DNA of 64,000 nucleotides from JANLUX01 sp031366005. Lineage in GTDB: Bacteria > Bacteroidota > Bacteroidia > AKYH767-A > OLB10. Both the position numbers and the translations under genes were made by a program. The first letter of the stretch is position 1. Each line of letters begins with the position of its first letter. Below are positions 1 to 7,902 of this stretch, piece after piece. The stretch covers positions 1 to 64,000 of the forward strand of contig JANLZB010000026.1 in assembly GCA_031366005.1 (NCBI GenBank), in the 5' to 3' direction. The notes beneath the pieces were generated by a model, which was not told the origin of the DNA, ran no database searches, and saw only the letters and a list, made by a program, of their open reading frames with translations.

Positions 1-199
1 CAAGAAGCAACCTGTTAACACCATTGACGGAGTGAAGATTGAATTTGATAAAGAATGGGTTCACTTAAGCAAGTCAAATACAGAACCTATTATCAGAATC
101 TATTCTCAAAGCACCTCAATGACAACAGCAGAAAATCACGCTGAAAAAATTATCATGGATATAAAAGATATCCTTAGTAAAATGATGGCAAAAGCTTAA
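1..199 (+). CDS. glmM: phosphoglucosamine mutase/phosphomannomutase, C-terminal end (partial)
   Basis: This is the last 65 or so codons of a gene that starts before the window. The visible piece matches the C-terminal domain IV of the alpha-D-phosphohexomutase family: a short beta strand followed by the phosphate-binding loop KSNTEPIIRIYSQS, then a closing amphipathic helix. In this superfamily that loop grips the phosphate of the sugar substrate. In Bacteroidota, proteins with this version of the loop are usually the phosphoglucosamine mutase, which converts glucosamine-6-phosphate to glucosamine-1-phosphate for UDP-GlcNAc synthesis. A phosphomannomutase cannot be excluded because the serine active-site and sugar-binding loops lie outside the window. 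A heptamer repeat array begins five bases after the TAA stop. Confidence 0.75.
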   Translation, partial: KKQPVNTIDGVKIEFDKEWVHLSKSNTEPIIRIYSQSTSMTTAENHAEKIIMDIKDILSKMMAKA

Positions 200-203
200 A
201 TTT

Positions 204-283
204 GGTTTACGGTTTACGGTTTACAGTTTCGTGCGTCAGCAACTGTAAACCGTAAACCGTAAACTGTAAACTGTAAACTGTAA
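204..283. repeat. inverted pair of heptanucleotide arrays upstream of the cysteine desulfurase gene
   Basis: Three tandem copies of GGTTTAC (204-224) are followed by a short spacer and then by five head-to-tail copies of GTAAACC/GTAAACT (245-279) plus a partial copy. The two arrays are reverse complements, so the whole unit can fold into a long hairpin. It starts 5 bases after the preceding stop codon and ends 4 bases before the ATG of the next gene, so it fills the entire intergenic space, including where a ribosome binding site would be. Function is unknown. It may act as a terminator or affect translation of the downstream gene (inference). Confidence 0.85.
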
Positions 284-287
284 TAAC

Positions 288-1421
288 ATGAAAGTTTATC
301 TTGACAACGCAGCTACCACTCCTCTTCACACTGAAGTGATTGATGAGATGGTTGCAATGATGAAAAACCAGTTTGGCAATCCTTCTTCCATTCACGCTTA
401 TGGAAGAGAAGTAAGATCGGCTATTGAGAATGCGCGGAAGCGCGTTGCGAAGTTGCTGAAGACCTCACCATCAGAAATATTTTTTACCTCTGGCGGAACA
501 GAAGCCAACAACATGGCTATCCGTTGCAGCATCCACGATCTCAACATCAAACATGCAGTAAGCTCACCGATTGAACATCATGCAGTGTTGCATACTTTAG
601 AAGATTTGGCGTCACAGGGTTTAATTAAACTAAGTCTTGTTAAATTAGATAACAAAGGCAATGTTGATTTGTATGATCTTGAACAACTGCTGAAAAACAA
701 TGAACGTTCACTGGTTTCATTAATGCAAGCAAATAATGAAATAGGAACTTTATTACCACTTAAAAAAGTGGGAGAAATTTGCCGCAAGTACGATGCAGTT
801 TTTCATTCTGACACAGTGCAGACAATGGGCCATTTTCCACATGATCTTTCTCAATTACAAGTTGATTTTATTACTTGTGCTGCGCATAAATTTCATGGCC
901 CGAAAGGAGTAGGATTTATTTACATTAACAATCGTATAAAAATAAAACCTTTGATAACCGGAGGTGCGCAGGAGAGAAACATGCGTGGCGGAACGGAAAA
1001 TGTTTATGGTATTATTGGTTTAGCAAAAGCATTGGAGCTGTCTTATCAAAATATGGATGAGGATATTAAATACATCAGCGGTTTAAAAAACTATATGATT
1101 GAAAAATTAAAATCTTCAATACCTGATGTTGATTTTAACGGAGAGATAAATGAAAATAGTCTTTATACTGTTTTAAATACTTGTTTCCCTCCTACTGACA
1201 TTAGCGAAATGTTACTTTTCAATCTTGATATTGCCGGAGTGGCGGTTTCCGGTGGGAGCGCCTGTTCATCAGGCAGTGAAATTGGTTCTCATGTATTAAC
1301 AGGTATCGGAGCTAATCCTGACCGTCCTGCAGTGCGTTTTTCATTCAGTAAATTCAATAAAAAAGAAGAGATTGATTACGCAGTGGAAAAGCTAAAGGAT
1401 CTTTATCTGGTTAAAGCATAA
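288..1421 (+). CDS. cysteine desulfurase (NifS/IscS class, PLP-dependent)
   Basis: This fold-type I PLP enzyme of 377 residues removes sulfur from L-cysteine as an enzyme-bound persulfide for Fe-S clusters and thiolated tRNA. The PLP lysine is K201 in the AAHKFHGPKG motif. The HH pair at about residues 97-98 lies in the cofactor region, and the persulfide cysteine is C326 in the SGGSACSSGSE loop. The loop arrangement and full length fit group I (NifS/IscS) rather than the SufS class. No iscU or regulator is next to it, so it may be a stand-alone desulfurase. The ATG directly follows the heptamer array and has no obvious purine-rich ribosome binding site. An exact assignment as iscS or nifS is not possible from sequence alone. 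Confidence 0.93.
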   Translation: MKVYLDNAATTPLHTEVIDEMVAMMKNQFGNPSSIHAYGREVRSAIENARKRVAKLLKTSPSEIFFTSGGTEANNMAIRCSIHDLNIKHAVSSPIEHHAVLHTLEDLASQGLIKLSLVKLDNKGNVDLYDLEQLLKNNERSLVSLMQANNEIGTLLPLKKVGEICRKYDAVFHSDTVQTMGHFPHDLSQLQVDFITCAAHKFHGPKGVGFIYINNRIKIKPLITGGAQERNMRGGTENVYGIIGLAKALELSYQNMDEDIKYISGLKNYMIEKLKSSIPDVDFNGEINENSLYTVLNTCFPPTDISEMLLFNLDIAGVAVSGGSACSSGSEIGSHVLTGIGANPDRPAVRFSFSKFNKKEEIDYAVEKLKDLYLVKA

Positions 1422-1481
1422 GCATTTTTTAACAAAGATTTTTTAAATGATAAAATTTAAAAGGTCAACATCTTTGTGATC

Positions 1482-2036
1482 ATGAACCAATCCGTATTTA
1501 ATACTTTTCCTCAATTGGAATCATCACGATTATTGTTTCATGATCTTGCGGAAACTGCTCCCGAAGAAATTCTTAAGATGCGTTCTGATCCACAGATATA
1601 TCAATTTCTGGATCGTCAACCTGCGCAAACCAACGAGGATGTATTGAAGTTTATTGAAATAGTTAAAAACGCTTTCAAAGATCAGACAGGAATCAGTTGG
1701 GTGCTTATTCAAAAAACTGATTTGAAAATAGCAGGTTATCTTGGATTGTGGAGGATTGACAAAGAACATAACCGCGGAGAAATTGGCTACGCATTAAAAC
1801 CAGCTTACTGGGGAAAAGGTTTAATGAAAGAAGCTATTGATACTATAGTTCGATTTGGTTTTAAACAAATGGAACTTCACAGCATAATGGCAGATGTAAA
1901 TCCATTAAACACTAAATCGCTTAAGGTTTTGGAGAAATGTAATTTTAAGAAAGAAGCTTATCTGCGGGCGAATTTTTTATACAATGGTAAATATCTTGAC
2001 TCTGTGATTTTTGGAATTTTGGAGAAGGATTTATAA
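1482..2036 (+). CDS. GNAT family N-acetyltransferase (RimJ/RimL-like)
   Basis: The product is about 184 residues of the Acetyltransf_3 type. It starts with the typical ESSRLLFHDL strand and has the acetyl-CoA binding region GEIGYALKPAYWGKGLMKEA at about residues 95-114. The terminal VNPLNTKSLKVLEKCNFKKE segment is characteristic of RimJ/RimL-like enzymes, which acetylate protein N-termini or small amines. The substrate cannot be predicted. An in-frame GTG lies two codons earlier, but the ATG at 1482 is preferred. The upstream sequence has a weak inverted repeat (ACAAAGAT/ATCTTTGT), and its right half resembles a Bacteroidota -7 box. Confidence 0.85.
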   Translation: MNQSVFNTFPQLESSRLLFHDLAETAPEEILKMRSDPQIYQFLDRQPAQTNEDVLKFIEIVKNAFKDQTGISWVLIQKTDLKIAGYLGLWRIDKEHNRGEIGYALKPAYWGKGLMKEAIDTIVRFGFKQMELHSIMADVNPLNTKSLKVLEKCNFKKEAYLRANFLYNGKYLDSVIFGILEKDL

Positions 2037-2153
2037 TAGTTGATTAACCTTTATGTGTCAGTTTTTTTTAGTATCAACAAAAAATTAAAAAACAGATAGA
2101 TTATTAAATCCAAATCCACGGCTTTACCGTATATCATCTAAACCACATTACAG

Positions 2154-3470
2154 ATGAAAAAATATTACTTATTGATTACAGTTTTTCTTTCTTTGATTGC
2201 TGCAATAATTATTACAAGAAAACCGCAACCTCCTGCTCTGCAACTTCACGATCGTAAAGGAACAATTTCTAATAACAGCGAATGGCTAAATACCAAAGAA
2301 GCCATAGAATCACTACAGGATGATATCCGCAGAAATCCTGGACACACAGAATCGAAAATAAAACTTGCACAGGCATATATGCAGGAAGCGCGTATTACAG
2401 GAGATCACGGATATTATGATGCGCTTGCTTACCAGTTAGTGAATGAAGTTTTGAAAAAAGATGAATCGCATTTTGAAGCGCTGAGTTGTAAAGCAACACT
2501 ACAGGCAACTGCACATCAGTTTACCGATGCATTGGAAACCTGTAAAAAAGCAGTTAAGATTAATCCTCACAGCGCATACATCTATGGAGTGTTGTGTGAT
2601 GCAAATGTGGAGTTAGGCAATTACGAGGAAGCTATTAAAGCCGCAGATAAAATGGTGAGCTTACGACCTGATATCCGTTCTTATTCACGTATTTCCTACT
2701 TGCGCGAAATTTTTGGAAATTATGATGGCGCAAAAGAAGCAATGGAGCTGGCACTACATTCAAACATACCTGGTCTTGAACAAACAGAATGGGCTCGTGT
2801 ATATCTTGGTAAACTGAATGAACTTACAGGTAATACTGACAAGGCTGAACAATTATATTCAGCATCATTAATTCATCGTGAACACTACGCACCTGCCTTG
2901 GCCGGACTTGCAAGAATTTCAAAACTGAAAAAAGATTATTCAAAAGCAATTGAATTTTATAATGAAGCTATAGAATCACAAAATGATTATGCTTATCACC
3001 AGGAGTTGGGAGAAATTTTAGCAACAATGAATCAGCCAACTCAATCAGCAAAAGAATTTGCTACTGCAAAAGACATGTTAATCAAACATCAGCATCCAAC
3101 CAGTGAAGAAAATGGAATAGGACATAATATTGATCGTGAGTTAGCACAACTTTTTTTAGTAATGCATGAATATGATCTTGCTTACAATAGTGCTTCCATT
3201 GAGTATTCACGAAGACCAAAAAATATTGATGTGAACGAAACATTGTCATGGTGTTGTTATCAGAGGAAAATGTATCGCGAAGCGCAATATTATATGCTGC
3301 ATGCATTAAATACCAAATCAAAAAATGCTGAACTATTATATAAAGCCGGCCTGATCTTCCAAAAAAATAATCATCCGCTTATAGCTGCATCTTATTTTAA
3401 AAATGCAATGAAAGTAAATCAACATGTTAATGAAAAATTTATTGCACCAACTTTAGCAGCGCTTAAATAA
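2154..3470 (+). CDS. TPR-repeat protein with N-terminal membrane anchor or signal
   Basis: The protein has 438 residues. Residues 1-22 form a hydrophobic segment after MKKYY (an uncleaved anchor or signal peptide without a clear cleavage site). The rest is a series of tetratricopeptide helices, for example AYIYGVLCDANVELGNYEEA and APALAGLARISKLKKDYSKA, running to the C-terminus. TPR arrays are protein-interaction scaffolds, so the protein is probably periplasmic and attached to the inner membrane. Its stop codon is immediately followed by the ATG of the HupE-like gene with no spacer, so the two are almost certainly co-transcribed and translationally coupled. The function is unknown. A role with the adjacent metal-associated membrane protein is an inference from the operon. 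Confidence 0.8.
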   Translation: MKKYYLLITVFLSLIAAIIITRKPQPPALQLHDRKGTISNNSEWLNTKEAIESLQDDIRRNPGHTESKIKLAQAYMQEARITGDHGYYDALAYQLVNEVLKKDESHFEALSCKATLQATAHQFTDALETCKKAVKINPHSAYIYGVLCDANVELGNYEEAIKAADKMVSLRPDIRSYSRISYLREIFGNYDGAKEAMELALHSNIPGLEQTEWARVYLGKLNELTGNTDKAEQLYSASLIHREHYAPALAGLARISKLKKDYSKAIEFYNEAIESQNDYAYHQELGEILATMNQPTQSAKEFATAKDMLIKHQHPTSEENGIGHNIDRELAQLFLVMHEYDLAYNSASIEYSRRPKNIDVNETLSWCCYQRKMYREAQYYMLHALNTKSKNAELLYKAGLIFQKNNHPLIAASYFKNAMKVNQHVNEKFIAPTLAALK

Positions 3471-4136
3471 ATGAGTCGTGGTTTAAAATATTTCCTTCCG
3501 GTTTTACTTTTACTTTCAAGCACACAGCTATTTGCACATACGGTTAATTACAGCATGGAATTAAAACCTGCAAGTGATGTTTTTTCATTCTATCTAATGT
3601 TGGGCTTTCAGCATATTCTCCCTTTCGGAATTGATCATATTCTTTTTGTACTGTGCTTATTTTTATTAGAACCAAAGTTAAAATCAGTGGCTTTGCAAGC
3701 TACTACCTTTACCGTTGCACATACTGTAACATTAATTTTATCAATGCGTGGCACCATCTCCACTTCTGCAAATATTATTGAACCTATCATTGCCATCTCT
3801 ATTGTATTTGTAGCGCTTGAAAATATTTTTATTGGAGAATTAAAACCATCACGTTATATAATTGTGTTTTTATTTGGCCTAATACACGGGATGGGTTTTG
3901 CAAATGCATTAAATGAAATTGGTTTACCCCGTAATGCCTTTTACACTTCACTCATTTCTTTTAATATCGGAGTGGAGTTGGGTCAAATCGCAGTGATATT
4001 GGTTGCTTATTTATTAATCGGAATATGGTTCAGCAAAGAAGCATGGTATCGGAAACGCGTGGTTTATCCAATGTCAATTGCTATTGCATTGATTGCGGGA
4101 TACTGGACTATAGAAAGAATATTTTTTGTTACATAA
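3471..4136 (+). CDS. HupE/UreJ_2-like integral membrane protein
   Basis: This is a 221-residue polytopic membrane protein with about six hydrophobic helices. It has the histidine-bearing motifs of the HupE/UreJ_2 family: FQHILPFGIDHILFVLCLF near residues 46-64, HTVTLILS, and GLIHGMGFA. HupE/UreJ relatives are nickel or cobalt permeases, but the HupE/UreJ_2 branch in Bacteroidota is a broader family often found beside exported proteins, and its substrate is not established. The N-terminus carries a signal-like segment ending in LFAHT. The gene directly abuts the TPR gene upstream. No hydrogenase or urease genes are present in the window, so the metal substrate remains open. Confidence 0.82.
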   Translation: MSRGLKYFLPVLLLLSSTQLFAHTVNYSMELKPASDVFSFYLMLGFQHILPFGIDHILFVLCLFLLEPKLKSVALQATTFTVAHTVTLILSMRGTISTSANIIEPIIAISIVFVALENIFIGELKPSRYIIVFLFGLIHGMGFANALNEIGLPRNAFYTSLISFNIGVELGQIAVILVAYLLIGIWFSKEAWYRKRVVYPMSIAIALIAGYWTIERIFFVT

Positions 4137-4142
4137 GAGTTA

Positions 4143-5612
4143 TCATCTGAATTTATAAATTGCAAACTGATTATTGAACCATATTTTTTTAAAAAGGATG
4201 GGGTTTATTTTAATGAGTGAGTCCAACGCAGGATTCACATCACTATTATTAGTCATACAATAATTCACCTGCATGCTGTCAATATTTGCCAATGCATCAT
4301 AAGGATTATCCCATGGAAAATTACAACACGATTTACGATTCGTGTAAAGCGCCAAAGCTCTTGGACGCCTGAAATCGAAAATGGAATTTGAATCTGTATG
4401 CAGACGGATATAATTGATTGCCTCACGTGCTTCAATGCGCTGAGGGCCATTTACAATTTCAAAACGTTCTTCAATTAGTTGATCAATACCAGGTTTATAC
4501 TGCAGAAAAATAATCAATGCCAATAAAACTCCTGTTGCGATTTTCCATTTGATATCAGCAAATAATTTTTGTACCGTTAGATAAATATAATAACATGCAA
4601 AAGGAAGTATCGGAAAAACAAAACGGATACCCGCCTGATGCGGATAGAAAAGTATTATCAAAATAAAAAGTATAAATACTTTATCACGTAAATCAATTTT
4701 CTTTTTGATACGGAGAAAAAATCCGATCACTGTAAAAGAAAGCATAACTGCAGCAGTAATGTGTCCTGCTGATTGCCATTCACCTGACTCAGGATTAAAA
4801 AAATTATAAAACTGTGTAACGTAATTATCCAGGTTATTTAAAAATGTAGTGAGATAATCACCGCTTTTGGAAACTGAAATAAATAATAACAATCCTCCGC
4901 GCGGTACAGGAAACAATATATTATTCAGTAAAAAATAAATTGCAATACCACCAAAAATCATGATCATTGAATTTCGAAAAACAAAACCTTGTTTGAAAAG
5001 TCTTGATCGTTTCTGAATAAACTGAAAACTCATTGTTAAAAATATAGTAGCGCACACTGCAATACCTGTCCCTTTAATTGAAATCAGCCAACCATTTATC
5101 ACAGCAAGTATCACTGCATAAATAATTGATTCCTCATTTTTCCATCGTTCATAACACACAATTGCTAATAAAATAAAAAATGCAAGTAGTATATCACACA
5201 TAATTTCTCCTTTCAATAAAAGCGTGTTGGGATTGTAAGCAATAATTACACAAAAAATAAATGCATACAATGGTTTCATTCGCGAGCTTAAAAAAATAAA
5301 CATAACCGATGAAAACAAAATCAAAAAAATACTCATCACCAATAAATACACATAAATATTATGACCGAAAATTGCATACACCGGTGCAAGTAATAATGGA
5401 AATCCGACAGGATAAGCAGGTGGTCCCATAAAATAATGCGGATTAAAAATAAAACCGATCTCGCCCTGTGGTTTCCCTTCACAGATATTTTGCGCCTGGT
5501 GAATGTAAGAGGCAAAATCATCATGCCAGTAAACACTGTCCTTCACATTTAGCCATAATAATGGAAGGCATAATAGCAGCAACAGCAAAAGCCATTTAAT
5601 ATTTCTCCTCAC
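4143..5612 (-). CDS. polytopic membrane glycosyltransferase (GT39/PMT-like)
   Basis: The protein has 489 residues and about 11 transmembrane helices. An acidic motif in the first extracytoplasmic loop, YWHDDFASYIHQAQ near residue 30, is typical of GT-C enzymes of the ArnT/PMT/GT39 type, which take sugars from polyprenyl-phosphate donors. The loop GPPAYPVGFPLLLAP follows at about residue 64. The C-terminal soluble region is short. The start codon is GTG (complement of CAC at 5610-5612), because no earlier in-frame ATG exists and the next methionine lies well inside the first loop. A clear paralogue occurs at 18919-20382 with the same HDDF/GDDF and PVGLPLLLAP motifs. The acceptor is unknown. 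Confidence 0.8.
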   Translation of the reverse strand: MRRNIKWLLLLLLLCLPLLWLNVKDSVYWHDDFASYIHQAQNICEGKPQGEIGFIFNPHYFMGPPAYPVGFPLLLAPVYAIFGHNIYVYLLVMSIFLILFSSVMFIFLSSRMKPLYAFIFCVIIAYNPNTLLLKGEIMCDILLAFFILLAIVCYERWKNEESIIYAVILAVINGWLISIKGTGIAVCATIFLTMSFQFIQKRSRLFKQGFVFRNSMIMIFGGIAIYFLLNNILFPVPRGGLLLFISVSKSGDYLTTFLNNLDNYVTQFYNFFNPESGEWQSAGHITAAVMLSFTVIGFFLRIKKKIDLRDKVFILFILIILFYPHQAGIRFVFPILPFACYYIYLTVQKLFADIKWKIATGVLLALIIFLQYKPGIDQLIEERFEIVNGPQRIEAREAINYIRLHTDSNSIFDFRRPRALALYTNRKSCCNFPWDNPYDALANIDSMQVNYCMTNNSDVNPALDSLIKINPILFKKIWFNNQFAIYKFR

Positions 5613-5680
5613 GCTAAATTATTATTGCAGTTGAAATCATCTATTTTTACAGGACAAACAAAGGCGAAACTAAACGAATT

Positions 5681-6169
5681 ATGAGGACGATACATCATAC
5701 CAATGATTTTGAAGAGTATGCAAACTTTGATGAACTGCCTGAAGCAGACCAGCGATTGATGCGTGAAGCACAAACTGCTGCTGATGATGCTTATGCACCC
5801 TATTCAAAGTTTCATGTAGGAGCAGCGGTGCTGTTAGAAAACGGAACTATTGTAAAAGGAAATAATCAGGAAAACGCAGCCTATCCCTCCGGACTTTGTG
5901 CTGAGCGTGTTGCATTGTTTGCAGCAGGCGCACATAATCCGGGAGTAAAAATTAAAACAGTTGCCATTCATGCTTATTCTGAAAATTTAAAAGGTCATTC
6001 TCAACCTGTAAGCCCTTGCGGAGATTGCAGGCAGGTGATGGCAGAATATGAACATCGCTATCATCATAAAATCCGCCTGATTATGGAAGCAGAGAATGGC
6101 AAATACATTATTTCTCATAGCGTAAACCAACTGTTGCCTTTTATGTTTAATGCAGATAACATTTTATGA
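5681..6169 (+). CDS. cdd: cytidine deaminase
   Basis: This 162-residue homotetramer-type cytidine deaminase deaminates cytidine and deoxycytidine to uridine and deoxyuridine in pyrimidine salvage. Zinc ligands and catalytic residues are visible: C73 and E75 in the CAER motif, and C113 and C116 in PCGDC. The substrate-facing segment PYSKFHVGAA is at about residues 40-49. The length suits the family with a 25-residue N-terminal extension. The stop codon TGA overlaps the first unit of a heptamer array. Confidence 0.95.
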   Translation: MRTIHHTNDFEEYANFDELPEADQRLMREAQTAADDAYAPYSKFHVGAAVLLENGTIVKGNNQENAAYPSGLCAERVALFAAGAHNPGVKIKTVAIHAYSENLKGHSQPVSPCGDCRQVMAEYEHRYHHKIRLIMEAENGKYIISHSVNQLLPFMFNADNIL

Positions 6170-6305
6170 GTTATGAGTTTTGAGTTATGAGTAATGAGTT
6201 GGGGTTTTCCAGGAATTTATTTTAATTTATTTAATTCATAACTCATAATTCAAAATTCATAACTATTTATTCGATTCATAACTCAATATTCATAACTATT
6301 CATGT
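6168..6305. repeat. inverted heptanucleotide arrays between cdd and pdhA
   Basis: The left array is five contiguous heptamers of the GAGTTAT family at 6168-6202, the first overlapping the cdd stop codon. After a 31-base spacer, a right array of the reverse-complement family (ATTCATA, ACTCATA, ATTCAAA and similar) runs from 6234 to about 6303. The unit ends within 20 bases of the pdhA start. The same heptamer words recur at 7348-7450, 7824-7893 and inside the E2 gene. Confidence 0.85.
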
Positions 6306-6307
6306 AC

Positions 6308-6315
6308 TATTTTTG
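6308..6315 (+). promoter_or_regulatory. candidate -7 box for pdhA
   Basis: TATTTTTG matches the Bacteroidota -7 consensus TAnnTTTG. It lies only 6 bases before the pdhA ATG, so the transcript would be nearly leaderless. No TTG -33 element is present at the expected distance; that position is occupied by the heptamer array. Confidence 0.3.
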
Positions 6316-6320
6316 CCCCT

Positions 6321-7343
6321 ATGGAAACGCCAGTAAAGAATAAAATAAAGAGTAAATTGAAATACAGTACCCCAACATATTTAAAGTGGTATGAGGACAT
6401 GCTTTTGATGCGCAAGTTTGAAGAACGTGCAGGTCAGTTGTATGGCATGCAGAAGATAAAAGGTTTTTGTCATTTATATATTGGTCAGGAGGCAGTAGTT
6501 GCAGGCGCAATGAGTGTGATACGGGATGATGATGCAATGATTACAGCTTACCGCGATCATGCTCATGCTTTAGGTAAAGGAATTTCTGCACGTGAGGTGA
6601 TGGCTGAGTTATTTGCCAAAGCTACCGGTTGTTCAAAAGGAAAAGGAGGTTCCATGCACATGTTCAGCAAGCCCCACCGTTTTTTTGGAGGTCATGGAAT
6701 TGTGGGAGGGCAGATTCCACTTGGAGCTGGTATTGCTTTCGCAGAACAATATAACGGAACTGATCGTGTGTGTGTGTGTTATATGGGTGATGGCGCAGTG
6801 CGTCAGGGTGCGTTTCATGAAGCAATGAATATGGCAATGACCTGGAAGCTTCCTGTGATTTATATTGTTGAGAACAATGCGTATGCAATGGGAACATCTG
6901 TTGAACGCACAAGTAACGTTACTGATCTTTATAAATTAGGTTTGGCTTACGACATGCCTTCTTATCCTGTGGATGGTATGAGTGTGGAAGCAGTGCATGA
7001 AGCAATGCAGATGGCAATGGATCATGCACGTGCAAAAAATGGTCCCACGTTTTTAGAAATTAAAACTTATCGTTTTCGTGGTCATTCCATGAGTGATCCG
7101 GCAAAGTACAGGAGCAAAGATGAAGTAGAAACATATAAAGCAAAAGACCCTGTTGAAATTGTTAAGAAAACAATTACTGATAACAAACTTGCAACAGAAG
7201 ATGAACTGGAAATTATAATGAAACGTGTAATGGAAATTGTGGATGACAGTGTAAAGTTTGCAGAAGAATCACCCTATCCTGATCCATCAGAATTGTATAA
7301 AGATGTTTATGTGCAGACTGATTATCCGTATATAATAGAATAG
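6321..7343 (+). CDS. pdhA: pyruvate dehydrogenase E1 component subunit alpha
   Basis: The product has 340 residues and is the thiamine-diphosphate-binding alpha subunit of heterotetrameric pyruvate dehydrogenase, which decarboxylates pyruvate and passes the acetyl group to the lipoyl domain of E2. The ThDP/Mg motif begins at GDG (156-158) and ends at NN (185-186). The HLYIGQEAVVAGA and YRFRGHSMSDPAKYR segments are diagnostic, the second being the loop that is phosphorylated in eukaryotic E1. It is followed by a four-helix-bundle gene and then by E2. The E1 beta gene is not in this window, so it must be encoded elsewhere, as in several Bacteroidota. Confidence 0.95.
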   Translation: METPVKNKIKSKLKYSTPTYLKWYEDMLLMRKFEERAGQLYGMQKIKGFCHLYIGQEAVVAGAMSVIRDDDAMITAYRDHAHALGKGISAREVMAELFAKATGCSKGKGGSMHMFSKPHRFFGGHGIVGGQIPLGAGIAFAEQYNGTDRVCVCYMGDGAVRQGAFHEAMNMAMTWKLPVIYIVENNAYAMGTSVERTSNVTDLYKLGLAYDMPSYPVDGMSVEAVHEAMQMAMDHARAKNGPTFLEIKTYRFRGHSMSDPAKYRSKDEVETYKAKDPVEIVKKTITDNKLATEDELEIIMKRVMEIVDDSVKFAEESPYPDPSELYKDVYVQTDYPYIIE

Positions 7344-7450
7344 TTTTGAGTTATGAATTTTGAATTATGAGTTGTTAATCTCAGGAATGTATTTGAACTC
7401 ATAACTCAAAATTCATAACTCAAAAATTATAACTCATAGCTCAAAATTTC
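7344..7450. repeat. inverted heptanucleotide arrays between pdhA and the four-helix-bundle gene
   Basis: Immediately after the pdhA TAG there are four heptamers of the GAGTTAT/GAATTTT family (7348-7375). A spacer follows, and then the reverse-complement family AACTCAT, AACTCAA, AATTCAT from 7396 to about 7450, just before the next ATG at 7457. The arrangement repeats that upstream of pdhA. Confidence 0.82.
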
Positions 7451-7456
7451 TAAAGC

Positions 7457-7840
7457 ATGAAACAAGAAAGCATTATTCAGAAAAAGTCATTTGAATTTGC
7501 TTTAGTGATAATACAATTGTATAAACATTTAACAGAAAATAAAGAATTCATTTTATCTAAGCAGTTATTGAGATCTGGAACAAGCATCGGAGCAAATGTG
7601 GAAGAAGCATCTGCAGGAGCAAGTAAAAAAGATTTTATTCATAAAATGACTATCGCTTCAAAAGAAGCAAGGGAAACCAAATATTGGTTAAGACTTTTAA
7701 ATGAAAGTAAATTAGTGAGGGCAGATTATACTGACTATTTAAAAAAAGCTGACGAACTAATTAATATTCTAACTTCTATAATTAAAACTTCACAAGCAAA
7801 TGAGTTAAGTGCAAAAAGTGCATTAATTCATAACTCATAA
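7457..7840 (+). CDS. four helix bundle protein (S23/23S rRNA intervening-sequence family)
   Basis: The protein has 127 residues and belongs to the small S23/IVP four-helix-bundle family, recognisable from FEFALVIIQLYKHL, the LLRSGTSIGANVEEASAGAS motif at about residues 36-55, and the KEARETKYWLRLL helix. Members occur inside 23S rRNA intervening sequences in some bacteria and as free-standing genes of unknown function in Bacteroidota; no catalytic residues are known. Here the gene sits between pdhA and the E2 gene and is bracketed on both sides by heptamer arrays. Its last five residues (LIHNS) and its stop codon are encoded by the right-hand array, so the original 3' end was probably overwritten or extended by the repeat. 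Confidence 0.85.
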   Translation: MKQESIIQKKSFEFALVIIQLYKHLTENKEFILSKQLLRSGTSIGANVEEASAGASKKDFIHKMTIASKEARETKYWLRLLNESKLVRADYTDYLKKADELINILTSIIKTSQANELSAKSALIHNS

Positions 7841-7893
7841 CTCATAATTCATAACTCATAACTAGTAAAATTCATAACTCAAAACTCATAACT
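7824..7893. repeat. heptanucleotide array (ATAACTC family) upstream of the E2 gene
   Basis: A run of units ATTCATA, ACTCATA, ACTCATA, ATTCATA, ACTCATA is followed by a short interruption and further ATAACTC/AAAACTC units up to 10 bases before the E2 ATG. The first units code for the C-terminus and stop codon of the four-helix-bundle protein. No inverted partner is seen on the left, unlike the other arrays. Confidence 0.82.
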
Positions 7894-7902
7894 AATAAAA
7901 AA

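Noticed and set aside
3471..4136. Assignment of the HupE-like protein as a nickel transporter
   Set aside because: No hydrogenase or urease genes are nearby, and the UreJ_2 branch has no proven substrate.
7457..7840. 23S rRNA intervening sequence
   Set aside because: No rRNA sequence is around the four-helix-bundle gene; it lies in a protein operon.
6168..7893. Possible CRISPR array from the regular short repeats
   Set aside because: Units are 7 bases with no unique spacers and no cas genes in the window.
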